Positions 8,600-17,372 of a DNA stretch of 64,000 nt are shown one piece after another. The DNA lies in assembly GCF_900143695.1 (NCBI RefSeq), contig NZ_FRFE01000002.1:62001-126000 (forward strand), written 5' to 3'. A program made the translations under genes and the position numbers. Source of the stretch: Desulfopila aestuarii DSM 18488 (GTDB lineage Bacteria; Desulfobacterota; Desulfobulbia; Desulfobulbales; Desulfocapsaceae). The notes under the pieces are model-generated. The model was given only the letters and a program-made list of their open reading frames with translations, did not search any database and was not told where the DNA came from. Position 1 is the stretch's first letter; every line of letters starts with the position of its first letter.

Positions 8600-9763
8600 T
8601 TACAGCGCCACAAGAGCTGCAGACGGTTCAACTCCGGCACCCTTCCAGGCGGGATAGACCGCCGCAAGCACGGTCACCAGCGAAAAGAGTCCTGCTGCCA
8701 TGAGCAGATGTGTCGAGGAAAAAATCGGCGTCCCTCCTTCGGCCATATGCAGAAATTCCAGTACTTGAAAGCTTGCGCCAAAGCCGCCCAAATAACCGAC
8801 AACACCGGATAACATGCCGATAAGACCTGCTTCCAGACAAAAGATAATGAAAACCTGCGGCTTACCGTAGCCAAGAGAACGGAGGATACCGATATCCTTC
8901 TTTCGTTCGCTGACCGCCGACATCATGGACAGGCCCACCATGGCCGCCGCGGTCACCAGAATCACGACACTGATAGTTAGCGCCAGATTCTGGACAAAAT
9001 GGATGGAAGCCATGCGCTGGTTGATCACATGTTGCAGGGCCTTTACCTCGACTCCCGGCAGTTTTTCCTGAAGTTGCGCAACAATATCTTCAATAGGGCA
9101 CCCCGCACAAAGCGCCGCCACCTCTATGAAGCTGGTGGCTCCGGGCTTGCCCTGCAACTCCTGAAGAGAAGAAAGATTCATAAAGATGACGGTATCGTCA
9201 TCGCTGCCGGTATCATAGAGTGTACCGGAAACAGTAAAATCCCTGCCCAGAAGAGAAAGACGGTCCCCGGCTTTCAACTGCAGTTTCGTCGCAGCTTTAC
9301 TGCCGACCAGAACCTCATCCGGCTTCTCTGGAAATGTGCCTTTGGGCGCCCAGTAACTCTTAATGCCCCGCTCATCTTTCCAGCGTACCCCAACCAGTGC
9401 AACAGCGGTATCATTGACCCTGGTCATGGTTACAAGATTGGGCGCTACGGCACTCAGTCGGTCATTCAAAGCGATGCTGCGAATGGCCGCAACCGTCTCT
9501 TCTTCAGGCAAATCATGGACATCAAAAAGCATATCGCCCATATGCAGACCACCATAACTGACGCTCAGCTTCTCGCTTACCGGTGAGATGATGATGTTGG
9601 CGCCAAAGGCCGTCAGCTTCTTCTCAAGGCTATGTCCCACCACCTGCGAAACCTCGTACAAGGCAACGATGGACATGACCCCGAGTGAGAAGACCAAAAG
9701 CAGAAGCAGTGTTTTCGACGGTTTCCTACGGATATTCCTCATGGGAATAGTCAGTATGTTCAT
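8600..9763 (-). CDS. FtsX/MacB-type ABC transporter permease
   Basis: A 387-residue permease with one N-terminal helix (residues about 17-37), a periplasmic domain of about 220 residues and three C-terminal helices, the MacB/LolC plan. The periplasmic domain carries an unusual CAGCPIEDIV motif whose two cysteines could bind metal or be redox-active. That fits the neighbouring cysteine-rich FtrD-like protein. Such permeases do not move a substrate across the inner membrane but couple ATP use to periplasmic work. The operon context suggests handling of iron or copper, or assembly of a metal site, which is an inference. Confidence 0.88.
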   Translation of the reverse strand: MNILTIPMRNIRRKPSKTLLLLLVFSLGVMSIVALYEVSQVVGHSLEKKLTAFGANIIISPVSEKLSVSYGGLHMGDMLFDVHDLPEEETVAAIRSIALNDRLSAVAPNLVTMTRVNDTAVALVGVRWKDERGIKSYWAPKGTFPEKPDEVLVGSKAATKLQLKAGDRLSLLGRDFTVSGTLYDTGSDDDTVIFMNLSSLQELQGKPGATSFIEVAALCAGCPIEDIVAQLQEKLPGVEVKALQHVINQRMASIHFVQNLALTISVVILVTAAAMVGLSMMSAVSERKKDIGILRSLGYGKPQVFIIFCLEAGLIGMLSGVVGYLGGFGASFQVLEFLHMAEGGTPIFSSTHLLMAAGLFSLVTVLAAVYPAWKGAGVEPSAALVAL

Positions 9764-9772
9764 GATGCTCTC

Positions 9773-10231
9773 CTAGAAAAACCGGGCGCCTGGAAGAATA
9801 TCCTCAATCTTGATCACCAGATTATCCCCAACCATCTCCCGATGAAGCGGCGCCGGGTTGCAGCCACCTTCCACCACATTGATCTGGCTGGAATGAAATC
9901 TTCTGCCGCAGTTGTTGCAGATCATGAAATCGCCGTCCTGTGTGTATCCTTTTTTCGCCGAGAAACAGACATCACAGGCATCAAAAGCAGCGCGTAAAAC
10001 CCCATCACTGCTTTTAACGACAAAAAACTTAATATCGGTGCCGCCACCCTCATACTCGTAGTAATGGGCGTCACCGTCATCAATATCCTTTATTGGAATA
10101 CGCACTTCATCGCCAACGGCGGAAACGCTCTTATGCTGACCGAAAATCCCAAAAGCATGTCCATCGGACGCGGCCATTACACCAAAGGAGATTACGAAAA
10201 CCATCACGATTGAAAACATTTTTCTATACAT
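9773..10231 (-). CDS. DUF2318 (FtrD-like) exported metal-binding protein
   Basis: A 152-residue protein with an N-terminal signal sequence or anchor (MYRKMFSIVMVFVISFGVMA) and the DUF2318 motif set: CDVC, then CNNCGRRF, SSQINVVEGGCNP. The pattern CxxC...CxxCG...GGCNP is that of the C-terminal domain of FtrD, an iron-uptake accessory protein described as iron-sulfur-containing. The frame is open to a TTG at 10246, but ATG 10231 has AAGGTG five bases upstream. Nine bases separate it from the permease gene, so the product probably works with the ABC pair. Confidence 0.85.
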   Translation of the reverse strand: MYRKMFSIVMVFVISFGVMAASDGHAFGIFGQHKSVSAVGDEVRIPIKDIDDGDAHYYEYEGGGTDIKFFVVKSSDGVLRAAFDACDVCFSAKKGYTQDGDFMICNNCGRRFHSSQINVVEGGCNPAPLHREMVGDNLVIKIEDILPGARFF

Positions 10232-10327
10232 ACCTACACCTTGCAAACGAAATAAGAAGCGACACCCCAGACAAATATCCGGGATATTAAATAATAGGGC
10301 AAATAACGGGCGGGCAGACCGCCGCCG

Positions 10328-10744
10328 TTAAATAATTAAGGAGCAGTGAAGAGTATAAAGGGCGGGTTGTCTCCCCTGCGGCGGAGACTTCAATGAGATG
10401 GAGTGGTACCTTACAGACAATTCCGGCACAACGACAACTAAAGCAGGCGCGATAGAGGCAAAATCAGTATCAACAGCACGATGAACAGGTATTACAGCAT
10501 TTTTCGCATCGCTGGCGTCGCAATAGCTACCATGGTCGCAATCGGGTCGATGCCCTGCCTTGACAGGTACGGGCGCCGCGACCTCATCAGCGACCATATT
10601 ATCGCAGCAGGGAGACACAACAGCGGCAACACCGCAATGACTGCAATCAGGTGGACAGAGATCTATCCCGGCTTGGGCAATGCCAAGGCTGACGATTGCC
10701 GCCACCAGCAGCTGGATAATGAGATGGTGAAGAGTTTTCTGCAT
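10328..10744 (-). CDS. Small exported cysteine/histidine-rich protein
   Basis: A 138-residue protein that I do not recognise. It begins with a hydrophobic stretch (LIIQLLVAAIVSLGIAQAG) and continues with a cysteine-rich segment (CPPDCSHCG, PCCDNM) and a HRPDCDHGSYC stretch, suggesting metal binding in the periplasm. It is the first gene of the DUF2318/ABC operon, 96 bases before the next start. A weak GC-rich hairpin (10306-10328) lies in that gap. The start has no strong ribosome site, so the true N-terminus may be shorter. Confidence 0.6.
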   Translation of the reverse strand: MQKTLHHLIIQLLVAAIVSLGIAQAGIDLCPPDCSHCGVAAVVSPCCDNMVADEVAAPVPVKAGHRPDCDHGSYCDASDAKNAVIPVHRAVDTDFASIAPALVVVVPELSVRYHSISLKSPPQGRQPALYTLHCSLII

Positions 10745-10874
10745 CGACTTAAGATGAAATTTATTAGGAATGAATCTCGGAAAATATTACTACATCGTGG
10801 TATCTACAGTCAAGAGTATTTCACTCATGCCGCCACCGTTATCGTTGTATCGGCGTAGTGCTTCACTCACTGCG

Positions 10875-10985
10875 TTACTTATGCTGGTCAGGCCTGCATT
10901 CACGGATCTTCTGATAGGTCTCCAGACCTTCCATACCCGGTAGCATCAGCCACGTAAACTGTAACAGTCGCTGTTTTTCATGCCC
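10875..10985 (-). pseudogene. Fragment of a response-regulator receiver domain
   Basis: On the minus strand this stretch reads LMLPGMEGLETYQKIREC then a few residues and a stop. It is unmistakably like the phospho-acceptor loop and alpha-3 helix of receiver domains. The sequence upstream of it lacks the preceding receiver strands, and no start or length for a gene remains. It lies just downstream of the intact response regulator (11074-11697) and is probably a decayed relic. Apart from it, 10745-11073 holds nothing I can identify. Confidence 0.4.
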
Positions 10986-11073
10986 GAATGACATCATTGT
11001 TGCCCAACGGAATCACAGGTAATGTGCGTCATGCTATAGTCGCTAAAAGACGGGCAGACGCTCAAGGAGCGGA

Positions 11074-11697
11074 TCAGCTTTGGCGACAGCAGTCCGGACA
11101 GGTGGCATGGCTGAGATCGGCATCTGAATGCTCACGAAGATACTCTTCGACATGCTGCCGATACGTAGAAACGTCGCGAACCTTGCGGCATTTTGGGCAG
11201 ATCGCGAGCATTTTCTGCAACAGTTTGATTTCCGCAAGCGCTGTGTTCTTTTCTATCATGAGCGCACTGATTTCCGTATTTTTCTTAACCAGTTCGTCAT
11301 TGGTGCGACTTGCACGCTGCCACGCCTCGCGAAGGCTGAGGTGGAGCTTTACCCGAGCAACAAGTTCTGTGGTATTAAACGGTTTGGTGAGATAATCGGC
11401 AGCCCCTTTGTGAAACCCGGCCACGATGTCCCCGTGTTCACTTCTGGCGGTCAAAAATATGATTGGGATTTCCTTGGTAGCAGGATCCTGCTTGAGCCTG
11501 GTACACACTTCAAAGCCGTCCATCTGCGGCATCATGATATCGAGAAGAATAAGATCGAAGTTCTCCGCACTGCACATCTCCAGCGCCTTGGTGCCATTGA
11601 GCGCATATGATACCGCATATCCCTCGCGTCCCAATACACTACCCAGCAACTGGACATTTTTTATCACATCATCGACGATCAGAATTTTTTGTGTCAT
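11074..11697 (-). CDS. Response regulator with C-terminal CxxC...CPxC module
   Basis: A 207-residue single-receiver protein. The receiver domain covers residues 1-120 (ILIVDD, phospho-acceptor aspartate in LILLDIMMPQMDGF about residue 52, FLTAR, and the KPF lysine). A coiled-coil segment follows, then a compact C-terminal module ICPKCRKVRD...EYLREHSD...HATCPDC that probably binds zinc and recurs in the PAS protein at 16567-17217. It has no DNA-binding domain, so it probably acts by protein contacts. It follows the hybrid kinase by 82 bases and is its likely partner. The frame is open to 11748; I prefer 11697, where the receiver fold begins. Confidence 0.88.
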   Translation of the reverse strand: MTQKILIVDDVIKNVQLLGSVLGREGYAVSYALNGTKALEMCSAENFDLILLDIMMPQMDGFEVCTRLKQDPATKEIPIIFLTARSEHGDIVAGFHKGAADYLTKPFNTTELVARVKLHLSLREAWQRASRTNDELVKKNTEISALMIEKNTALAEIKLLQKMLAICPKCRKVRDVSTYRQHVEEYLREHSDADLSHATCPDCCRQS

Positions 11698-11779
11698 AGC
11701 TCGTGATCCGCTGCGTCTTTGTAGAAACAACCACCGGTCATCGGTCATCCTGTTCCAAAGCTCGCGATCATGTCAACAC

Positions 11780-14700
11780 TCACCGCACAGTACAACCTGC
11801 CAGGAGTCTTCCAAAATACTTCAATTTTCTTTCAACACCCTCAATGTCAAAGGCATGTGCGTCCTCTTCAAGCGAGGTGCCGAACAATACCAGCTGGGCA
11901 ATACCAAACTCTTCTCCCGCATGTTTCACTTCCTCGGCAAAAGCTATAATCTCCGGCATGCTCTGACGTTTTTCCACAAACTGTAATTGCTGCTGTATGT
12001 CTCTGGTGAGAAAGAGATAAGCCGATTGCGGCACCTTTAATTCGAGAATCTCTTCATCGGCCTCAACCGATACCGGCTCATCAGCTAATGCAGGTGAATC
12101 TGGCCTTTCACCTCTTTGACTGGGAAGATATTGCGCCACCAACTCCAGCAGGGCTGGACGGTTGAAAGGACGTATCAAGTAATTGTCAAAACCGGAATTT
12201 TCGATTTTTTCAATTTCATCGGTCATGCCGGAAGCGGTAATGGCAATAATCGGCACATCCTGCATTCCTTCAATCTCCCGGCTTTTCTTCAGGGTGGTGA
12301 AGCCATCCATTCCCGGCATACGAATATCCATCAGCACCAAATCGAACCGTTTATCCGCCATGGCACGAAGTGCCTCATTGCCGTTTTCCGCCTGCACCAG
12401 AGTGAGCGGGTAGCGTTTAAGCGTCTCCACGACCAGATGACGATTAATGTCCAGATCATCAACAACCAGAACCGTGGCCGGCCCCAGTTGCAGCTCATCC
12501 GTATCGTCAGACTGTATATTTACGCCAGCACGCTCGCTTTTCACTTGTCCCATCCGCACCTCCGGAAAAACTATGGTGAAGAGAGAACCAACCCCCAACT
12601 CACTTTCCACCTCAATGGAGCCCTGCATCATTTCCACCAGCGACTTGGAAATGGTCAAGCCAAGGCCTGTCCCTTCTGCCACTATCGCAGCCTTGCCGGT
12701 CTGCTGATGAAAACTCTCGAAAATTTTCTGCCGCTCATCTGCAGCAATGCCGAAGCCGGTATCACGTACCGAAATTTTGACGCGCCATTTGCCACTTTCA
12801 CGTAGTGGCTGTCCCTCAACCCGACAGTTCACTTTGCCGTGTTCAGTGAATTTGATCGCATTACCAATCAAATTGAATAACACCTGTTTGAGGCGTTTCC
12901 CATCCAGTATCAATGCAGGAGGCAGAGCGGATGAAACCTGAACCTCCAGCTGAATTCCTTTTTTCTTGGCATTGACCGAGAAAATCCGTTTCAACTCTTC
13001 ACAGAGCTGAGCCAGACTAATCGGTTCGGGCTGGATTTCCATCCGCCCTGCTTCAATCTTTGATAGGTCAAGAATATCGTTAATCAGATGCAACAGGTCG
13101 GTGCCGCTGGTTTTAATAATCCTGGCGTGCCGTTTCATGACCTCATCTGTGGTGATGGTTTCCATGATATCAGCAAAACCGAGAATGGCGTTCAGCGGTG
13201 TACGAATCTCATGGCTCATGTTGGCCAGGAACTCGCCTTTCAGTCGGGTTGCCGTCTCGGCCTCGGCTTTGGCCAGAGACAGTTGCTCCGTCTGCGACTG
13301 CAGGTTGCTGATCACCTCGTGCAGGCGGCTGGTCAATCTGTTGAAGCTGTCAGCAAGGGCAACAAGTTCATCCGCCCCTTCAGGTCGCGCTCGTTTGGTC
13401 AGATCACCGTCACCCATGATCATCGCTGTCGCAGTAAGATTTTCAATGGGCCGGGTAATCACCCGTGCGGTCAAAATAGCGATGAATACCCCTAACGCAA
13501 TGGTCAGCAGCCCGAACAACATCGCCAGCTTCGTCGATCTGGTCACATCGGAAAGAGCATTGGTGCGGGTACCACTTACAGCGACATGCCAGCCCAATTG
13601 CCGCAGCGGATCACTAATCACGTGATATTCCGTACTGAGTGAAGAGTAGCCTATCAAGGCGGCCTTGCCTTCGTGGTCAAGCCCCAATTCCCAGCCCGCT
13701 TGGCGTGCATCCGAAAAAAAATCCGCCGAGCCTGACGTCACCCACACAGTACGTGGCTCAATTTCCTTGCTGCTACTGGCCACAACCTTCCCCGTAGCGT
13801 CGAGCAGGTTGATCTGCTCGACGGTATCGGGTTTGAAGCGCTGCATATCCTCGATCAGGGTCCTCAGCAAATACATGGACGAGAGAATACCGATAACCTC
13901 ATTGCTGGTATTATCAATGATCTCAACGGCCAGACGCAGTCTTGGTATAGGCGAGTTTTCACTCCAGCTCAAATCACCTATATAGCTGTTACCCAGACCA
14001 CCGTTCCAGGCCAGCTGCCACCAATTCTGGTCATAGAAAAAAAAGTGCTCAGGCTTTTTTCCCAGACTGGCCACAAGCCCGCCGTAACTATCGACAAGCA
14101 CGATGTCACTATGAAAACTGTTACGCCCGCGAAAATCACTCAACGCCTTCATCACCGGGCTATTAAGATAATTTATGACAAAAGGGTTGTCCTTGATGGG
14201 ACCACTCCAGTAACGGTCTTCGGCTTCCAGAATTGTCCTGGCCTTGTCACGATCACCATAATAGCGGACCCTTGAGGTGAGGAGACTTGTCTGAAAGATT
14301 GGAACCTGCTGGGTAAGCAGCCTCAGCGTCTGCAGCTGCTGCTCCAGGTGAGCGCCGGCAATGCGAGCGAAGTTTTCGGCAATCGTCTGATAATTTCTGC
14401 CAACCTGGTCAATCTGTGAACTGCGGATCTGGCTAATCAGAACACTCATCACGATACCAATGACAACAGCCGAAATGCCACTGATGATGAGGGAAAACTG
14501 GGTGGTAAAGTTGAGACCGGAGCTCCAGGATCTTCCCTCCAAACGTCGTTCCCGGGCACGGATACCACCTATCAGGAAAACATACAGAGCCAGACATGCT
14601 CCGCAATAATAAGGAAGTCTTTCACCCTGCAGCTCCAACCTTGAGCCAAGCCGAATCAGGCCAAGGTCGAGAAACACCGCTCCTGCCGCCACACTAAAGG

Positions 14701-15103
14701 TTATCAGCAGACCTCTGGGTAACTGCCTGATTTCACCACTTCGAACTATAAAAAACGGAATGGCCGCAAGAAAGCAAAAGCTAAGGACCAGAGCGTTTGC
14801 AACAAATATCGGCAATAGCAAACCGGTAAACGACAGCAGAAAGACCATACCCCAAATCCAGGTTGCAGGTCGAACCTGGCGGGTCTGTAAAGCCATGGCA
14901 CTCAATTGCGCTCCCACAAAAAGTAGCACCAGAAAGCTCAAAATGAGATGTTGCAAAAGCCCGGTGAGTAAAAACTGCAGTAGCAGGGCAGTAATAGCGC
15001 CACCCGCTATTAACACGATAACGAAATATTCCCAGAAAACGAGAGTCTTGTATGGTTTTATGGTTTCTGCCGACTGGCTTTGCATAAAAGTTCTTTGGCT
15101 CAC
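11780..15103 (-). CDS. Hybrid sensor histidine kinase (membrane, Cache-like, HAMP, HisKA, HATPase, receiver)
   Basis: A 1107-residue hybrid kinase. Residues about 20-180 hold five or six membrane helices. A further helix near 205-225 leads into a periplasmic Cache-like sensor domain of about 310 residues. Then come a helix near 530, a HAMP linker (ARVITRPIENLTATA), a coiled coil, the H-box SHEIRTPLN (His about 631), the ATPase N, G1 and G2 boxes (LIGNAIKF, DTGFGI, GTGLGLTIS) and a receiver domain (about 875-990) with LVLMDIRMPGMDG. The helical C-terminus resembles an Hpt bundle, but I see no phospho-histidine motif. Its gene starts 29 bases after the BMP lipoprotein gene, so it may read the ligand state of that protein. 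The start is GTG 15103 or ATG 15085. Confidence 0.92.
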   Translation of the reverse strand: MSQRTFMQSQSAETIKPYKTLVFWEYFVIVLIAGGAITALLLQFLLTGLLQHLILSFLVLLFVGAQLSAMALQTRQVRPATWIWGMVFLLSFTGLLLPIFVANALVLSFCFLAAIPFFIVRSGEIRQLPRGLLITFSVAAGAVFLDLGLIRLGSRLELQGERLPYYCGACLALYVFLIGGIRARERRLEGRSWSSGLNFTTQFSLIISGISAVVIGIVMSVLISQIRSSQIDQVGRNYQTIAENFARIAGAHLEQQLQTLRLLTQQVPIFQTSLLTSRVRYYGDRDKARTILEAEDRYWSGPIKDNPFVINYLNSPVMKALSDFRGRNSFHSDIVLVDSYGGLVASLGKKPEHFFFYDQNWWQLAWNGGLGNSYIGDLSWSENSPIPRLRLAVEIIDNTSNEVIGILSSMYLLRTLIEDMQRFKPDTVEQINLLDATGKVVASSSKEIEPRTVWVTSGSADFFSDARQAGWELGLDHEGKAALIGYSSLSTEYHVISDPLRQLGWHVAVSGTRTNALSDVTRSTKLAMLFGLLTIALGVFIAILTARVITRPIENLTATAMIMGDGDLTKRARPEGADELVALADSFNRLTSRLHEVISNLQSQTEQLSLAKAEAETATRLKGEFLANMSHEIRTPLNAILGFADIMETITTDEVMKRHARIIKTSGTDLLHLINDILDLSKIEAGRMEIQPEPISLAQLCEELKRIFSVNAKKKGIQLEVQVSSALPPALILDGKRLKQVLFNLIGNAIKFTEHGKVNCRVEGQPLRESGKWRVKISVRDTGFGIAADERQKIFESFHQQTGKAAIVAEGTGLGLTISKSLVEMMQGSIEVESELGVGSLFTIVFPEVRMGQVKSERAGVNIQSDDTDELQLGPATVLVVDDLDINRHLVVETLKRYPLTLVQAENGNEALRAMADKRFDLVLMDIRMPGMDGFTTLKKSREIEGMQDVPIIAITASGMTDEIEKIENSGFDNYLIRPFNRPALLELVAQYLPSQRGERPDSPALADEPVSVEADEEILELKVPQSAYLFLTRDIQQQLQFVEKRQSMPEIIAFAEEVKHAGEEFGIAQLVLFGTSLEEDAHAFDIEGVERKLKYFGRLLAGCTVR

Positions 15104-15132
15104 GGGTTATATCTCAGCCAGGGATATCCAGT

Positions 15133-16200
15133 TCATGGTTTGACACTCTTTTTCTGACCATCGGGTAGTGAGATTGCAGGATCGGCTAGAATCATCTGCT
15201 TGGCGGCTTCTACCTTGTCCACACATTCCCTGGGTATTCTTTGCGCCCAGTCATGAAAAGGCGCCAACCCTACCGCGTCATTTTTCAATGTGAAATGACG
15301 AATTCCCGCCTTGAGCCGACCGGTTGCAAAATCCTCGACAACTATTCGCGCTGCCACATCGACATTTTTCATTACACTGGTGATCAGAGCACTTCCCGCC
15401 TCAGGATATGTCAGATACTGATCGACATCTACCCCGATGGCCATGGCGCCGTTTTCCTTGGCGGCCTTAAGCCCCCCGAGCCCGGTGGTTCCCCCAACGC
15501 AAAAGAGGACATCAGCCCCTTTTATCAGAAAGCTGGTACCTACCGCATAGCCGGTCGCACTGTCGTAAAAATCAGGGATATACTGTTTGAAAGTAACGAT
15601 ATCAGGAGACACCGATCTGGCGCCCTTCTCGAAGCCTTCAACGAAACGGACAACCGGTGGTATTTCATATCCGGCAACGGTCCCGATAGTGCTGTTTATT
15701 GACATACAGGCGGCAAGCACGCCAGCAAGATAGGCCGCCTGGTCCTCGGAAAAAATAAGACTGGTAACATTCTGCAGACCACCTTCTTTCGTGTAGCAGT
15801 CTGCAGCCGCCTCAGGACAACCCTGGCCAGGATAATAGGCGTAGTCCATAATGACGAAATGACGCTCAGGGTACCTTAACGCGGCTTTAGCCGTAGCATT
15901 AGCGAGCCAGAAACCGACTGTAAAGATCAGATCGGCACCTTCACCAATCACCTTTTCAAGATTTCTCTCAAAAATAGTTGACGACTCCGAGGTAACATAA
16001 TCAAAGGCAATACCATGTTTTTCGGCTGCCTCCCTGGCTCCACGCAGGCTGTATTCATTAAAACCGTGATCATTGTCGCCACCGGTATCGAGTACCATGC
16101 CGATTTTAAGCGACTTCTTTTCCGGTTCCGGTGGTTGTTCGCATCCGGAAAGTACTATGGCGGACAGACAACACAGTACACATAATAGAACGCGTCTCAT
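15133..16200 (-). CDS. BMP-family (PnrA-like) substrate-binding lipoprotein
   Basis: A 355-residue lipoprotein: a signal peptide with lipobox LSGC (Cys20), then the BMP/PnrA fold with its N-terminal strand IGMVLDTGGDNDHGFNEY, AADLIFTVGFWLANA in the first lobe and the family's later GADVLFCVGGTTGLGGL segment. Family members bind purine nucleosides or related ligands for ABC importers. Here no permease or ATPase follows; a hybrid kinase gene begins 29 bases downstream, so a sensing role is likely. The start at ATG 16200 has GGAGG five bases upstream, although the frame is open to 16356. Confidence 0.9.
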   Translation of the reverse strand: MRRVLLCVLCCLSAIVLSGCEQPPEPEKKSLKIGMVLDTGGDNDHGFNEYSLRGAREAAEKHGIAFDYVTSESSTIFERNLEKVIGEGADLIFTVGFWLANATAKAALRYPERHFVIMDYAYYPGQGCPEAAADCYTKEGGLQNVTSLIFSEDQAAYLAGVLAACMSINSTIGTVAGYEIPPVVRFVEGFEKGARSVSPDIVTFKQYIPDFYDSATGYAVGTSFLIKGADVLFCVGGTTGLGGLKAAKENGAMAIGVDVDQYLTYPEAGSALITSVMKNVDVAARIVVEDFATGRLKAGIRHFTLKNDAVGLAPFHDWAQRIPRECVDKVEAAKQMILADPAISLPDGQKKSVKP

Positions 16201-16566
16201 GGTTTCCTCCCGGTTCAACTCTTTCGCCTCTATCTTGTAGTTCATCTTTACTGAAGCCGGTACCCACTCACACTTCACTTTTTTGCATACTACATTTTCC
16301 AGGCACACAATACCGACAATACCTCTAATAGAATACCGTCGACTCAGCCATTCCACAAAACAATTTCAGTACTATCGATATTGTTCAACGCATCACTCTT
16401 GCAGAATACTATGCGACGTTATATCCAATACCAAAGATGCATACGCGTATATTACACTACCTCAAAAGGGGCAAATAGGATGCCCCTGTGGCAAAGCGTG
16501 ATAGGACAAAAATGAAAGAAAGGGGGAATGCTTAGCGTTGTTGATAGGAATGGGAGAAACCGGTCT
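16201..16566. other. Intergenic region upstream of the BMP-kinase operon
   Basis: About 370 AT-rich bases between the PAS-protein gene and the BMP gene, both on the minus strand. It should hold the promoter of the BMP-kinase-regulator operon. No RNA gene, repeat or clear promoter consensus was found. Confidence 0.5.
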
Positions 16567-17217
16567 TCAGATATCGTCTAGCGTCTTATACCACGTATCT
16601 CTGCCATAGAGCTTTTCAATACAAACTGGACATAAACTGTGGGTGAGTTCCACGTCGGAGTGTTCACTCAGATAGGCTTCAATTTTATTCCAGTAACCCT
16701 TATCATCACGTATGCTTTTACACGATGAACATATGGGGAGAAACCCGGAAAGAACTCTGATTTCCTGCAATGCCTTATGGAGCTTGTCGCGCTCTTTTTC
16801 GAGCTCGATCTCGGCAAGCTTTCTCTGGGTGATGTTTTTTGATGTGCAGATGACAGTTTCCACCTGCCCATCTCTGTCAAATATCGGTTTAGCAGTAGTC
16901 AGGTAGTAGGTATCACCGCTAGGCAATGGAACCAGGACCTCTATCTCCAAGGTCTCACCTTCCGTGAACACCCTCTTTACCAGGGCAAACCGTTTATCAG
17001 CCTCATCCGGAGAAAAGATATCCCAGATCTTGCGACCGATGATTTCGCTTGGGATTCTGCCGACACCTGCGGCAAAAGCACCATTGACATAACGATACGT
17101 CCCGTCAGGATAAAAAGAGAATGTCGGGTCCATGGATTCATCAAGCAACACCCGATAATGCTGTTCGCTCTTTTTGAGCACCTCCAGCTCTCTCTTAAGT
17201 TTCTCCATTTCCATCAT
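16567..17217 (-). CDS. PAS-domain signalling protein with CxxC...CPxC module
   Basis: A 216-residue cytoplasmic protein: a short N-terminal coiled coil, one PAS domain (about residues 18-135, with FSFYPDGTYRYVNGAF and IIGRKIWDIFSPDE) ending in the PAC-type segment VICTSKNITQRK, a coiled coil, then the C-terminal module ICSSCKSIRDDKGYW...EHSDVELTHSLCPVC. It has no kinase, cyclase or DNA-binding domain, so it should relay signals by protein contacts. The C-terminal module matches that of the response regulator 11074-11697, which hints that the two work in one network. Confidence 0.85.
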   Translation of the reverse strand: MMEMEKLKRELEVLKKSEQHYRVLLDESMDPTFSFYPDGTYRYVNGAFAAGVGRIPSEIIGRKIWDIFSPDEADKRFALVKRVFTEGETLEIEVLVPLPSGDTYYLTTAKPIFDRDGQVETVICTSKNITQRKLAEIELEKERDKLHKALQEIRVLSGFLPICSSCKSIRDDKGYWNKIEAYLSEHSDVELTHSLCPVCIEKLYGRDTWYKTLDDI

Positions 17218-17372
17218 GCGAACCTTTCCCGACGTTGATGTTCCTCCAGCTAAGCGCTTTTCTTTCTATTCTATCTCTTTGGCATCCATGCTGGCAAGCA
17301 AGAGGTAAATACTGTGCAACTTAGCAGCAAAAACTGCCAAATCATAGGGGAAAGCAGCTAGAAAGTTCACAC

